NCBI GenBank assembly: GCA_031285525.1
Contig: JAITWB010000161.1
Span: 1-7,013 of the forward strand
Reading direction: 5' to 3'
DNA: 7,013 nucleotides
DNA from: Spirochaetaceae bacterium
GTDB taxonomy: Bacteria; Spirochaetota; Spirochaetia; Treponematales; Treponemataceae
The notes beneath the pieces are model-generated. The model made no database searches. It saw only the letters and a list, made by a program, of their open reading frames with translations, and was not told the DNA's origin. Positions 1-6,091 of the stretch are shown piece after piece. A program made the translations under genes and the position numbers. Numbering within the stretch: the stretch's first letter is position 1; each line of letters opens with the position of its first letter.

Positions 1-549
1 CTTCTTGTTTATATAACGGTGCAGAGCCTTCTTGTAAAAGTCCACCGCAGTTTCAATCGCTTCCTCTTTCTCATACTTTTCCGCCAAGAGCTTGGCGATA
101 TCCGCTTCTTCGTAATCGACCTTTACGAGACGCTCATAGACATCCCAGATAGCGGCATTATTGTTTTCCTTATAGACATCTGCAAGGGTTCGCAATGCGA
201 ATTTCGATTCCCCGTAATCGAGAATTCTGTTACAGAGGTACTCAACGATATTGAGCTTGCGGTTATCGATAAAGATGTTGACCAGGCTTACCAGAGCGGA
301 GTCATCCAGCATCTGCTTTGAGAGTGAGAACATACCGGAGAGAAAGAGCGCAATGATACTGTTTTTCGTATGTGACAGGTGCTCATCACAGACAGCCTTT
401 ACCTCATCGATACAGTTCTGCTGCTGCGCCTGACGCACAATTTCATCGAGTTCCTTGAAATTATTTATGGAATAATTGCTGATGGTGGCGCGGGTCCACT
501 TTTCTTCATTCAGCATATCCTGTACTGTTTTTATCAGTGTCTCTGACAT
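1..549 (-). CDS. greA: Transcription elongation factor GreA, long spirochaete form, N-terminal part only (3' end outside window)
   Basis: The frame is open without a stop for 183 codons from an ATG at 549-547 to the left edge, so the C-terminal part is missing from the window. The product begins MSETLIKTVQDMLNEEKWTR and continues with all-helical, TPR/HAT-like sequence; the last 40 residues (AETAVDFYKKALHR-type pattern, ending near HRYINKK) read as one repeat unit. I recognise this start as the N-terminal extension of the roughly 900-residue GreA proteins of spirochaetes such as Borrelia and Treponema, where the true GreA coiled coil and FKBP-like domain occupy only about the last 150 residues. 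GreA binds the RNA polymerase secondary channel and stimulates cleavage of backtracked transcripts; that domain is not visible here, so the name rests on the extension. A Shine-Dalgarno GGGGAG lies 10 nt upstream. It sits 28 nt after the TPR gene on the same strand, implying one operon. The role of the extension is unknown to me. Confidence 0.82.
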   Translation of the reverse strand, partial: MSETLIKTVQDMLNEEKWTRATISNYSINNFKELDEIVRQAQQQNCIDEVKAVCDEHLSHTKNSIIALFLSGMFSLSKQMLDDSALVSLVNIFIDNRKLNIVEYLCNRILDYGESKFALRTLADVYKENNNAAIWDVYERLVKVDYEEADIAKLLAEKYEKEEAIETAVDFYKKALHRYINKK

Positions 550-559
550 ATATTCGTCA

Positions 560-565
560 CTCCCC
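560..565 (-). promoter_or_regulatory. Shine-Dalgarno of greA
   Basis: On the minus strand GGGGAG ends 10 nt before the ATG at 549. It lies inside the 28-nt gap after the TPR gene's TGA (580-578). It fixes the greA start, because no other in-frame start near it has a comparable site. There is no room for a separate promoter in the gap, so greA is probably read from the TPR gene's transcript. Confidence 0.7.
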
Positions 566-577
566 TGCTTTGCGGAC

Positions 578-1555
578 TCACATGGTATACTTATTGTATA
601 TAGAGCTGTCCTGCAATTTGATCTTCAAAAGAACTTCATTAATTCTGGCCCTGTCTTCACGGGTCGCCATATAGTGATCTATCAGCCAGAAATAGTGGTT
701 TATAAGACGAGGAACCAAGAGCGAACTTTCATCCGGCTCCCTGCGTTTCCCCGCATCTCTTACGCTGTTTTCCAGTGTATAAATCGCCTGTTTGAGCCTG
801 CCGAGTTCCACGGCTCTCAGCTCACGTTTCACATTGAATACCTCATACAGCACGCCGTACACAGGTATCCATTCCGACAATGCAGCTCCGGTGTAGCCCA
901 ACTGAGCCACATTGTCCGAAAGACGGCATATCATATCAGAATCGAGCATACTCAACTCGATCTTCTGCGGATCGATAAAGAATGCTTCCCTAAAAAGCAC
1001 CTTCGAAGTCCGTACCTCTCCACAGAGAGCATAACAATCAGCCAACTGGGACAGTATAGCAGCGGAATCGGGAACAGCCGAATTAGCCGCCTCCAAATAC
1101 CGTAATGCATACTCATAATTCCCCAACTGCTTCAGACATAACCCGGTACGGTGGCATATCTCCGGCTTATTGGCGGTATCATTTTCATGAAACAGCACTT
1201 GATAGTACTCAAGGGCAATCGAAAAAATACCGCATTTGAGCGAATAGAGGCTCTGTTCAAAGTCTCTGCCGTTCCTGTCAAGAAACGCTGCAAACTGCTT
1301 CCACTGGAGCAGTATATATTCACCCCGCTCAAAAGCATCCTCTATCAGGGCAGCTCTAACCAGTCTCTCCTCCCAAAAACTAATACACTTTAAAGTATAC
1401 AATATTTCCGGGTTCTCCAGATCCTTTTTGAGCGCATTTTCCAAAAAATGCCGAGCTTTAACCACATCGCCTGTTTTGAGAAACTCATATATCTGTAATG
1501 ACCCAAAAACAGGCTCGCCAATCATATCGTTCTTATTATTATACCCATTCCTCAT
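578..1555 (-). CDS. Cytoplasmic TPR-repeat protein upstream of greA, function unknown
   Basis: This is a 325-residue protein if read from the first ATG. It has no signal peptide or membrane segment. Helix-pair repeats of TPR type can be seen at about residues 19-52 (IYEFLKTGDVVKARHFLENA), 99-131, 132-165 (GLCLKQLGNYEYALRYLEAA, the clearest) and 166-199 (LADCYALCGEVRTSKVLF). The region 240-325 is helical and charged with no motif I know. TPR proteins are scaffolds for protein-protein contacts; no enzymatic residues are apparent. The ATG at 1555 has no convincing Shine-Dalgarno, and a promoter-like TTGACT-16-TATAAT overlaps it, so the ATG at 1525 (residue 11, MIGEPVFGSLQ) may be the real start and would keep all the repeats. 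The stop TGA at 580-578 lies 28 nt before greA. Since GreA here also begins with TPR-like helices, a shared binding partner or direct contact is a reasonable guess, but only inference. Confidence 0.78.
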   Translation of the reverse strand: MRNGYNNKNDMIGEPVFGSLQIYEFLKTGDVVKARHFLENALKKDLENPEILYTLKCISFWEERLVRAALIEDAFERGEYILLQWKQFAAFLDRNGRDFEQSLYSLKCGIFSIALEYYQVLFHENDTANKPEICHRTGLCLKQLGNYEYALRYLEAANSAVPDSAAILSQLADCYALCGEVRTSKVLFREAFFIDPQKIELSMLDSDMICRLSDNVAQLGYTGAALSEWIPVYGVLYEVFNVKRELRAVELGRLKQAIYTLENSVRDAGKRREPDESSLLVPRLINHYFWLIDHYMATREDRARINEVLLKIKLQDSSIYNKYTM

Positions 1556-1565
1556 TTTTAGTCAA
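1538..1565 (-). promoter_or_regulatory. Candidate sigma70 promoter of the TPR-greA operon
   Basis: On the minus strand TTGACT (1565-1560) is followed after 16 nt by a perfect TATAAT (1543-1538). Transcription would start near 1531, downstream of the ATG at 1555, which would exclude that start and favour the ATG at 1525 with a leader of only about 5 nt. The region is AT-rich, so a chance match is possible. Confidence 0.45.
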
Positions 1566-1570
1566 TTGAC
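1561..1570. repeat. Perfect 10-bp palindrome overlapping the -35 region
   Basis: GTCAATTGAC reads the same on both strands and contains the TTGAC of the candidate -35 box. A regulator binding there would block the promoter, but a 10-bp palindrome can arise by chance and no second copy was seen nearby. The rest of the 1556-1655 gap shows no hairpin terminator for the gene upstream. Confidence 0.3.
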
Positions 1571-1655
1571 CTGAATGGAATAAACTGCTATCTTCTTAGG
1601 TTCTTTACATTCAAGTCAAAGGGATTGGATTAAAGCTCCACAAAAAGAGACCGCT

Positions 1656-2813
1656 TCAATCATACACAATTGTATTACGGGTGCGTTTTGCCTCATACAT
1701 CGCCTTATCGGCTCTGGTCACTACATCGGAATAGGTTTGTCCTGGAACGAGTTCGGTCACGCCCACACTTATGGTCACACTGACGGTCTTTTTTGTCCTG
1801 TCGTTGTCTATACCCAGCTGCTCCACCGCTTTATGGATGCGGGACACCACAGGTTTCGCTTCACTGATGTTCATACCGGGGATAAAAAGAACAAATTCCT
1901 CACCACCGTAGCGGGCGATACAGTCTGACCTGCGAAGTACCGACTGCATTGCCCCGCTTACCGCCTTGAGAACCACATCGCCAAAGGGGTGTCCGTAGGT
2001 ATCGTTTATCTGCTTAAAGTGATCCAGATCCAACATGATCACCACCAGCGGGATATTTCTCTTCTGTACATTTCGGATCTCATACTTGAGCCATCGGTGA
2101 AAGAAGCTTCTATTATATACTCCGGTAAGGGGATCAAGAATGAGCGCCTTCTCGATACGTCCAGAGAACAACAGCAGCATAAACGCCGCCATCAACGCAA
2201 GGATAACAGCGGAACCAATAATGATAATCAGCTGATACCGCATAATAGCATCGTATTGTTCTTTTGAAACATCGGCGCCGACGATGCCGAGGAATTCCCC
2301 TGTATCATCATCGATAATGGGAGCGTAAACGGACAACAGAGTCCCCCACTGGGTAGTAACAAAGTCTCCGGTATAGAGGGATCGGGTTTCATACGCTCTC
2401 AGACGGGAAAGGGTAACCGGTTCGATGCGTCCCGGAGCAGCAAAGGTGAGGGCATCTTCGGGCTCGCCGTCAAAGAGATACATCATCTCATCTTGAGACA
2501 CCCGTGTTTCGGTATAGAGAAAGGCTATATTATCCTGATTTCCCCGTCTGACGGCCTCAAGACTGGCTTTCATCTTCCGGTAATAGACGCTGTTTGTGTC
2601 CAGTGTATCCATGAATTCCCGATATTCCAGGGTATCCTGCTTTATCAGTTCCGCAATAGAAACGGCAATACCGATACACTTATCTTTCATTTGTTGTTTG
2701 ACAGTCCTGCCTGTGGCAATATAGACAAAGGTACTGAAAACCAACATGATCACATTAAAAAACAGAAATATACCGAGGAATACTTGGGTGTAGAATATCC
2801 GCCGTCCTATCAT
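1656..2813 (-). CDS. Membrane-bound diguanylate cyclase with Cache-like periplasmic sensor and GGDEF domain
   Basis: This 385-residue protein makes cyclic di-GMP from two GTP. It has a TM helix at about 9-33, an extracytoplasmic sensor at about 34-192, a second TM at about 194-216, and a GGDEF domain from 225 to the end. The sensor ends in GEFLGIVGADVS (172-183), typical of Cache domains that bind small ligands. The GGDEF landmarks are complete: DPLTGVYNR (227-235), LDLDHFKQINDTYGH (261-275), the active site GGEEF (303-307), SVGVT (349-353) and ADKAMYEAK (368-376). RRSD (294-297) lies exactly five residues before GGEEF, so the c-di-GMP inhibitory I-site is present and the enzyme should be active and feedback-controlled. 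There is no EAL domain. The ATG at 2813 is preceded by AGGGGG, 5 nt away, and gives a sensible short cytoplasmic N-terminus before TM1. It is transcribed away from the SDR-like gene. The ligand cannot be told from the sequence. Confidence 0.93.
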   Translation of the reverse strand: MIGRRIFYTQVFLGIFLFFNVIMLVFSTFVYIATGRTVKQQMKDKCIGIAVSIAELIKQDTLEYREFMDTLDTNSVYYRKMKASLEAVRRGNQDNIAFLYTETRVSQDEMMYLFDGEPEDALTFAAPGRIEPVTLSRLRAYETRSLYTGDFVTTQWGTLLSVYAPIIDDDTGEFLGIVGADVSKEQYDAIMRYQLIIIIGSAVILALMAAFMLLLFSGRIEKALILDPLTGVYNRSFFHRWLKYEIRNVQKRNIPLVVIMLDLDHFKQINDTYGHPFGDVVLKAVSGAMQSVLRRSDCIARYGGEEFVLFIPGMNISEAKPVVSRIHKAVEQLGIDNDRTKKTVSVTISVGVTELVPGQTYSDVVTRADKAMYEAKRTRNTIVYD

Positions 2814-2831
2814 AAACTCCCCCTATGGGGC

Positions 2832-2860
2832 ATAATAGCTGAAAATTTGAAATATAACAA
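2832..2860 (-). promoter_or_regulatory. Candidate promoter of the diguanylate cyclase gene
   Basis: On the minus strand TTGTTA (2860-2855) is followed, at the ideal 17 nt, by TATTAT (2837-2832). The predicted start near 2825 leaves a leader of about 12 nt that just contains the AGGGGG ribosome site. The position between divergent genes supports it. Confidence 0.5.
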
Positions 2861-2867
2861 GAATCAC

Positions 2868-2897
2868 TTGCCCTGGGAAGCCGACTAGGGATATACT
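2868..2897 (+). promoter_or_regulatory. Candidate promoter of the SDR-like gene, implying a leaderless mRNA
   Basis: TTGCCC (2868-2873) and TATACT (2892-2897) are 18 nt apart. Counting 7 nt from the -10 box puts the transcription start on the A of the ATG at 2904. No good Shine-Dalgarno stands at normal distance; the only purine run, AGGGA at 2887-2891, is 12 nt from the ATG. The -35 match is weak (4 of 6). Confidence 0.4.
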
Positions 2898-2903
2898 GAC
2901 TCT

Positions 2904-3587
2904 ATGGCTTCAACTATTCTCATCGCAGGAAAAGATGTACCTCAAGGCTCGCTCTACGCCGCCGCAGCAGCAGCATCGGGACGAAATGTCGTTATCACCG
3001 CCCCTCCCCTAACGGGAGAGTCCCGCCCCTTACAAGGCGGAACTGCTGAACGGAAACAGATAGTAAAGCCCCCTGCCAGGGAATTCCCCTGGAACAGACC
3101 TTCTCCGATCGCTTCCCGGGCGCTTGTTCTGGAAGCGGAAAACAACTTTGGAACGATAGATGAGGCTCTGCTTATTTTTGACAGCGATGAGTATGCCATG
3201 AGATACACCGAAACAGATACGGCTTCCTTTACGAGAGCAGCGGATCAGCTGATCCTAGGATATTCCTATCTTGCAGGAGAATTGGTTCGGCGTTTTTCGG
3301 CGCAGAAGTCGGGAACCCTTACATTTCTGCTCAAAACCGGAACAGTCGTTCAAGGGATACCTGCTGCTGCTGCGAGGCAGTTCTTTGTAGGACTTGCCGA
3401 AGGCTTTGCAGCAGAGGCTCAAGCGGAAACAACTTACCGGGTTGCACTTGTCCGGGGTGAAAGCTCCGGAGACGATGAGATATGTACTTGGCTCTACCCC
3501 TTTCTTGACAGCCTTCCCGAAAAAGTTATGCCCCGGTGGTATAAGGCAGGCGCAAAAACAGGAGGTGTCCTCTCCCTCTTTAGGTAA
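2904..3587 (+). CDS. Degenerate short-chain dehydrogenase/reductase (SDR)-fold protein, probably not a classical enzyme
   Basis: The 227-residue sequence can be laid along the SDR Rossmann fold. It has a first strand and turn, ILIAGKDVPQG (5-15), where TGxxxGxG would be; a second strand NVVIT (28-32); and a strand IDEALLIFDS (85-94) in place of the NNAG strand. Then come a long helix with N/G-like spacing (107-131), GTLTFLLKTG (137-146) at the catalytic-Ser strand, and AAAARQFFVGLAEGFAAEA (154-172) where the YxxxKxA helix belongs, followed by YRVALVRGE (178-186). The catalytic Tyr and Lys are absent, and the glycine motif is incomplete, so NAD(P) binding and redox activity are doubtful. It has no signal peptide or TM segment; the Ala-rich stretch 19-24 belongs to the first helix. 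At 227 residues it is slightly short for a classical SDR. It diverges from the diguanylate cyclase gene and stands alone before fusA. The fold assignment is by pattern; the function is unknown. Confidence 0.75.
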   Translation: MASTILIAGKDVPQGSLYAAAAAASGRNVVITAPPLTGESRPLQGGTAERKQIVKPPAREFPWNRPSPIASRALVLEAENNFGTIDEALLIFDSDEYAMRYTETDTASFTRAADQLILGYSYLAGELVRRFSAQKSGTLTFLLKTGTVVQGIPAAAARQFFVGLAEGFAAEAQAETTYRVALVRGESSGDDEICTWLYPFLDSLPEKVMPRWYKAGAKTGGVLSLFR

Positions 3588-3606
3588 GGGGAGTTGTAAC
3601 TTTTTT
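3570..3606 (+). terminator. Weak possible terminator overlapping the end of the SDR-like gene
   Basis: CTCTCCCT (3570-3577) can pair with AGGGGAG (3587-3593), a 7-bp stem with one bulged T and a 9-nt loop containing the stop codon. A T6 run at 3601-3606 follows after a 7-nt gap. The gap makes it a poor intrinsic terminator; the stronger hairpin at 3716 may be the real end. Confidence 0.3.
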
Positions 3607-3659
3607 GGCAGAAAAGGGTTTTAATATAAGAACCGACCAATTTCTCTTTGAAGCTTCTA

Positions 3660-3689
3660 TTGGATATAGCTTGAATTTTTCATTATAAT
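3660..3689 (+). promoter_or_regulatory. Upstream promoter candidate (P1) before fusA
   Basis: TTGGAT (3660-3665) and a perfect TATAAT (3684-3689) are 18 nt apart, predicting a start near 3696. RNA from here meets the terminator hairpin at 3716-3747 after about 20 nt, so P1 would yield either a short RNA or a long, attenuated fusA leader. Confidence 0.45.
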
Positions 3690-3715
3690 TGAGTTCACGA
3701 GGAAAAGACCTAAAA

Positions 3716-3763
3716 CAGCCCCTGCTTACCTAAAAAGGCAGGGGTTGATACATATTTTTTTTT
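3716..3763 (+). terminator. Rho-independent-type terminator hairpin ahead of fusA
   Basis: CAGCCCCTGC (3716-3725) pairs with GCAGGGGTTG (3738-3747), ten pairs including one G-U, with a 12-nt loop. Nine Ts follow at 3755-3763 but are separated from the stem by ATACATA, which may weaken it. It can stop read-through from the SDR-like gene or transcripts started at P1. Confidence 0.6.
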
Positions 3764-3773
3764 CCTCTATAAT
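3745..3773 (+). promoter_or_regulatory. Main fusA promoter candidate (P2), overlapping the terminator
   Basis: TTGATA (3745-3750, 5 of 6 to consensus) and TATAAT (3768-3773, 6 of 6) are separated by 17 nt, the best promoter match in the window. The start is predicted near 3780, giving a leader of about 105 nt. The -35 box overlaps the last three bases of the hairpin stem, and the T9 tract forms part of the spacer. The -10 box is flanked by a small inverted repeat, TCCTC (3763-3767) and GAGGA (3776-3780), which could be an operator or chance. Confidence 0.7.
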
Positions 3774-3836
3774 GCGAGGATTGGAAGTTTTTTGAAAACC
3801 ATTGCGAATGTTGCGTTTTAGGAGATATCTTTTCCT

Positions 3837-3878
3837 CTGAGAAGTGACATAGAGCAAAAACTATAACTGAGAGGTAAC
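3837..3878 (+). repeat. Imperfect 12-bp direct repeat in the fusA leader; second copy holds the Shine-Dalgarno
   Basis: CTGAGAAGTGAC (3837-3848) and CTGAGAGGTAAC (3867-3878) match at 10 of 12 positions, 30 nt apart. The second contains GAGAGG (3869-3874), the fusA ribosome site, 10 nt before the ATG at 3885. The first copy is followed by no usable start codon. Confidence 0.4.
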
Positions 3879-3884
3879 GATAAA

Positions 3885-5972
3885 ATGAGTGCAGATATTT
3901 CCAAAATGAGGAATATCGGTATCAGTGCCCACATTGACTCGGGAAAAACGACACTGTCTGAGCGTATTCTTTTTTATTGCAACAAGATTCATGCGATCCA
4001 TGAAGTGCGCGGTAAGGACGGCGTCGGCGCCGTGATGGACAATATGGAACTGGAGAAGGAACGGGGTATTACGATTCAGTCCGCATCGACACAGGTGCAG
4101 TGGCGGGATAATACCATTAACGTTATTGATACCCCCGGACACGTTGACTTCACGATTGAAGTTGAGCGGTCTCTGCGGGTTCTCGACGGGGCGATCCTGG
4201 TGCTCTGCTCTGTCGGCGGGGTGCAGTCCCAGTCGATAACCGTTGACCGCCAGCTGAAGCGCTACCACGTTCCCCGAATTGCCTTTGTTAACAAGTGTGA
4301 CCGTACCGGTGCAAATCCTTTTAAAGTGCGGATGCAGCTGCGGGAAAAACTCGGTCTTAATGCGTATATGGTGCAGATTCCCATCGGGCTTGAAGACAAG
4401 CTTGAAGGCGTGGTGGATCTTATCACCATGAAGGCGATGTATTTCGAAGGCGAAGGCGGTACAGAACTGCGTATAGCGGAGATTCCGCCCCACCTCGTTG
4501 AGGAAGCACAGAAGTACCGCGAGGAACTTATCGATGCAGCATCCATGTTCTCCGATGAACTCGCAGAAGCCTTCCTGGAAGATGCGGTGACCGAGGAGAT
4601 GCTCCATACTGCTATCAGAAAGGGAACCCTTTCTGAGCAGCTGGTGCCGGTATTCTGCGGATCCGCTTATAAGAACAAGGGAATTCAGCCTCTTCTGGAC
4701 GGTGTCAGCCGCTATCTGCCTGAACCGACTGAGGTTAAGAACTACGCTCTGGATCTGGACAACAACGAAGAGCAGGTCGAGCTGATTCCGGATGACAAGA
4801 AACCCTGTGTTGCCCTCGGATTTAAACTTGAGGACGGACAGTATGGACAGCTTACTTATGTACGTATCTATCAGGGAAGCCTGAAGAAGGGCGATGAGCT
4901 CTATAATACCCGGGCTCGCAAGAAGTTCAAGGTCGGACGTCTTGTCCGCATGAGTTCTGCGACGATGGAAGACATTACCGAAGGTGTACCCGGTGATATC
5001 GTGGCGCTTTTCGGAATCGACTGCGCTTCCGGTGACACATTCTGCGGCGGCGGACTTAACTACGCCATGACCAGTATGTTCGTGCCGGATCCGGTTATTT
5101 CGCTGGCGATTACACCGAAGGACAAGAAAGCGGCGGATCAGATGGGTAAGGCGCTTAACCGTTTTACCAAGGAAGATCCTACGTTCCGTACCTATGTCGA
5201 TCCTGAATCAAATCAGACGATCATTCAGGGAATGGGCGAGCTGCACCTTGATGTATACATTGAGCGTATGCGCCGTGAGTATAAGTGTGATGTTGAGACT
5301 GGTATGCCTCAGGTTGCGTACCGCGAGACGATTACACAGCATGCGGATTTCAACTATACCCATAAGAAGCAGACCGGCGGTTCCGGACAGTACGGACGGG
5401 TTGCGGGGTTCATGGATCCGATAGAGGACAAGGATTACGAGTTTGTTGATGCGATTAAGGGCGGTGTTATTCCCAACGAATATATCCCCTCTTGCGACAA
5501 GGGCTTTAGAGAGTCTGTAAAGAAGGGAAGCCTTATCGGATTCCCAATCGTCGGTGTGAAGTGTACTATCAATGATGGTCAGTTCCACCCGGTGGACTCT
5601 TCGGATATTGCCTTCCAGCTGGCGTCGATTGGAGCGTTCCGGGAAGCCTATTCCAAGGCAAAACCGGTTATCCTTGAGCCTATCATGAAGGTTTCTATTG
5701 AAGGTCCCACTGAATTTCAGGGTAATATTTTTGCCATAATTAACCAAAGACGTGGTATAATAGTAGCGTCTACTGAGGATGGCAATTTTTCACGGGTTGA
5801 TTCCGAAGTTCCCTTGAGTGAAATGTTCGGCTTTTCGACTATTCTCCGCTCCCTGACTCAGGGTAAGGCTGAATATTCGATGGAATTCCTGAAATACGGG
5901 AAAGTTCCGGCCAGTGTTTCCGAGACGCTTATCAAGGAATACGAAGAGAAGCGGCGCAAGGAACAGAAATAG
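3885..5972 (+). CDS. fusA: Translation elongation factor G, spirochaete/mitochondrial-like EFG1 type
   Basis: EF-G is the ribosomal GTPase that drives tRNA-mRNA translocation. The 695-residue length is normal. The GTPase motifs are all present: G1 AHIDSGKTT (15-23), G2 RGIT (60-63), G3 DTPGH (82-86), G4 NKCD (136-139) and G5 GSA (259-261). Domain II begins near 305, domain III covers about 402-475, and domain IV holds [14 protein letters not shown] (493-506) and the decoding-centre loop FHPVDSSD (567-574) with the conserved His568. Domain V includes [11 protein letters not shown] (598-608). Ser19 in the P-loop, [12 protein letters not shown] (41-52) and GITIQSA mark the mitochondrial EF-G1/spdEFG1 class. 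Spirochaetes usually carry a second EF-G for ribosome recycling; in Borrelia burgdorferi the EFG1 type is the translocase and EFG2 the recycling factor, so this one should be the translocase. It has its own strong promoter and double terminator. The start is supported by GAGAGG. Confidence 0.97.
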   Translation: MSADISKMRNIGISAHIDSGKTTLSERILFYCNKIHAIHEVRGKDGVGAVMDNMELEKERGITIQSASTQVQWRDNTINVIDTPGHVDFTIEVERSLRVLDGAILVLCSVGGVQSQSITVDRQLKRYHVPRIAFVNKCDRTGANPFKVRMQLREKLGLNAYMVQIPIGLEDKLEGVVDLITMKAMYFEGEGGTELRIAEIPPHLVEEAQKYREELIDAASMFSDELAEAFLEDAVTEEMLHTAIRKGTLSEQLVPVFCGSAYKNKGIQPLLDGVSRYLPEPTEVKNYALDLDNNEEQVELIPDDKKPCVALGFKLEDGQYGQLTYVRIYQGSLKKGDELYNTRARKKFKVGRLVRMSSATMEDITEGVPGDIVALFGIDCASGDTFCGGGLNYAMTSMFVPDPVISLAITPKDKKAADQMGKALNRFTKEDPTFRTYVDPESNQTIIQGMGELHLDVYIERMRREYKCDVETGMPQVAYRETITQHADFNYTHKKQTGGSGQYGRVAGFMDPIEDKDYEFVDAIKGGVIPNEYIPSCDKGFRESVKKGSLIGFPIVGVKCTINDGQFHPVDSSDIAFQLASIGAFREAYSKAKPVILEPIMKVSIEGPTEFQGNIFAIINQRRGIIVASTEDGNFSRVDSEVPLSEMFGFSTILRSLTQGKAEYSMEFLKYGKVPASVSETLIKEYEEKRRKEQK

Positions 5973-5981
5973 AGGAAGTTG

Positions 5982-6007
5982 TCCGAACAGGTTTGAAACT
6001 GTTCGGA
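5982..6007 (+). other. First hairpin after fusA
   Basis: TCCGAACAG (5982-5990) and CTGTTCGGA (5999-6007) form a perfect 9-bp stem with an 8-nt loop, starting 10 nt after the fusA stop. No T tract follows, so alone it is not an intrinsic terminator; it may protect the fusA 3' end or assist the next hairpin. Confidence 0.6.
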
Positions 6008-6022
6008 TGGCGCTCTAATGAT

Positions 6023-6062
6023 TCAGTCCCTGAAAGATGTTTTTTCAGGGACTGATGTTTTA
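6023..6062 (+). terminator. Rho-independent terminator of fusA
   Basis: TCAGTCCCTGAAA (6023-6035) and TTTCAGGGACTGA (6043-6055) form a perfect 13-bp stem with a 7-nt loop, followed by TGTTTTAT. The T tract is interrupted by one G. It lies 29 nt before the next gene, which therefore depends on read-through or on a promoter I could not identify. Confidence 0.8.
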
Positions 6063-6091
6063 TCAACACAAGAAAGTAAGTGGGGTATAGA

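Noticed and set aside
476..1105. 209-codon plus-strand open frame across the greA start and TPR gene
   Set aside because: It spans the gap and Shine-Dalgarno of the minus-strand operon and its product lacks any domain; the opposite strand has clear TPR repeats and GreA extension.
2819..2830. CCCC-ATA-GGGG hairpin that could hide the ribosome site of the diguanylate cyclase gene
   Set aside because: Only four pairs with a 3-nt loop, and the predicted transcription start near 2825 would leave one arm outside the mRNA.
2493..2888. Plus-strand open frame opposite the diguanylate cyclase N-terminus
   Set aside because: It overlaps the coding sequence of TM1 and the sensor, and the divergent promoters; no motif.
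3772..3795. Seven-residue open frame starting in the -10 box of the fusA promoter (MRGLEVF)
   Set aside because: Its ATG lies upstream of the predicted transcription start and has no ribosome site, so it is unlikely to be a leader peptide unless transcripts come from P1.
3861..4607. Long minus-strand open frame opposite the 5' part of fusA
   Set aside because: It lies antisense to the most conserved EF-G sequence, the product resembles nothing known (His/Asn-rich, low-complexity composition typical of antisense frames), and it has no promoter of its own that I could see.
5208..5747. 179-codon minus-strand open frame inside fusA
   Set aside because: It is antisense to EF-G domains III to V, with no recognisable motif or start signal.
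6080..6091. In-frame GTG start four codons before the P-loop gene's ATG, and TATAGA at 6086-6091 as a -10 box
   Set aside because: The GTG has no good ribosome site while the ATG at 6092 has GGGG at 6 nt. A promoter using TATAGA would start RNA beyond the ATG.
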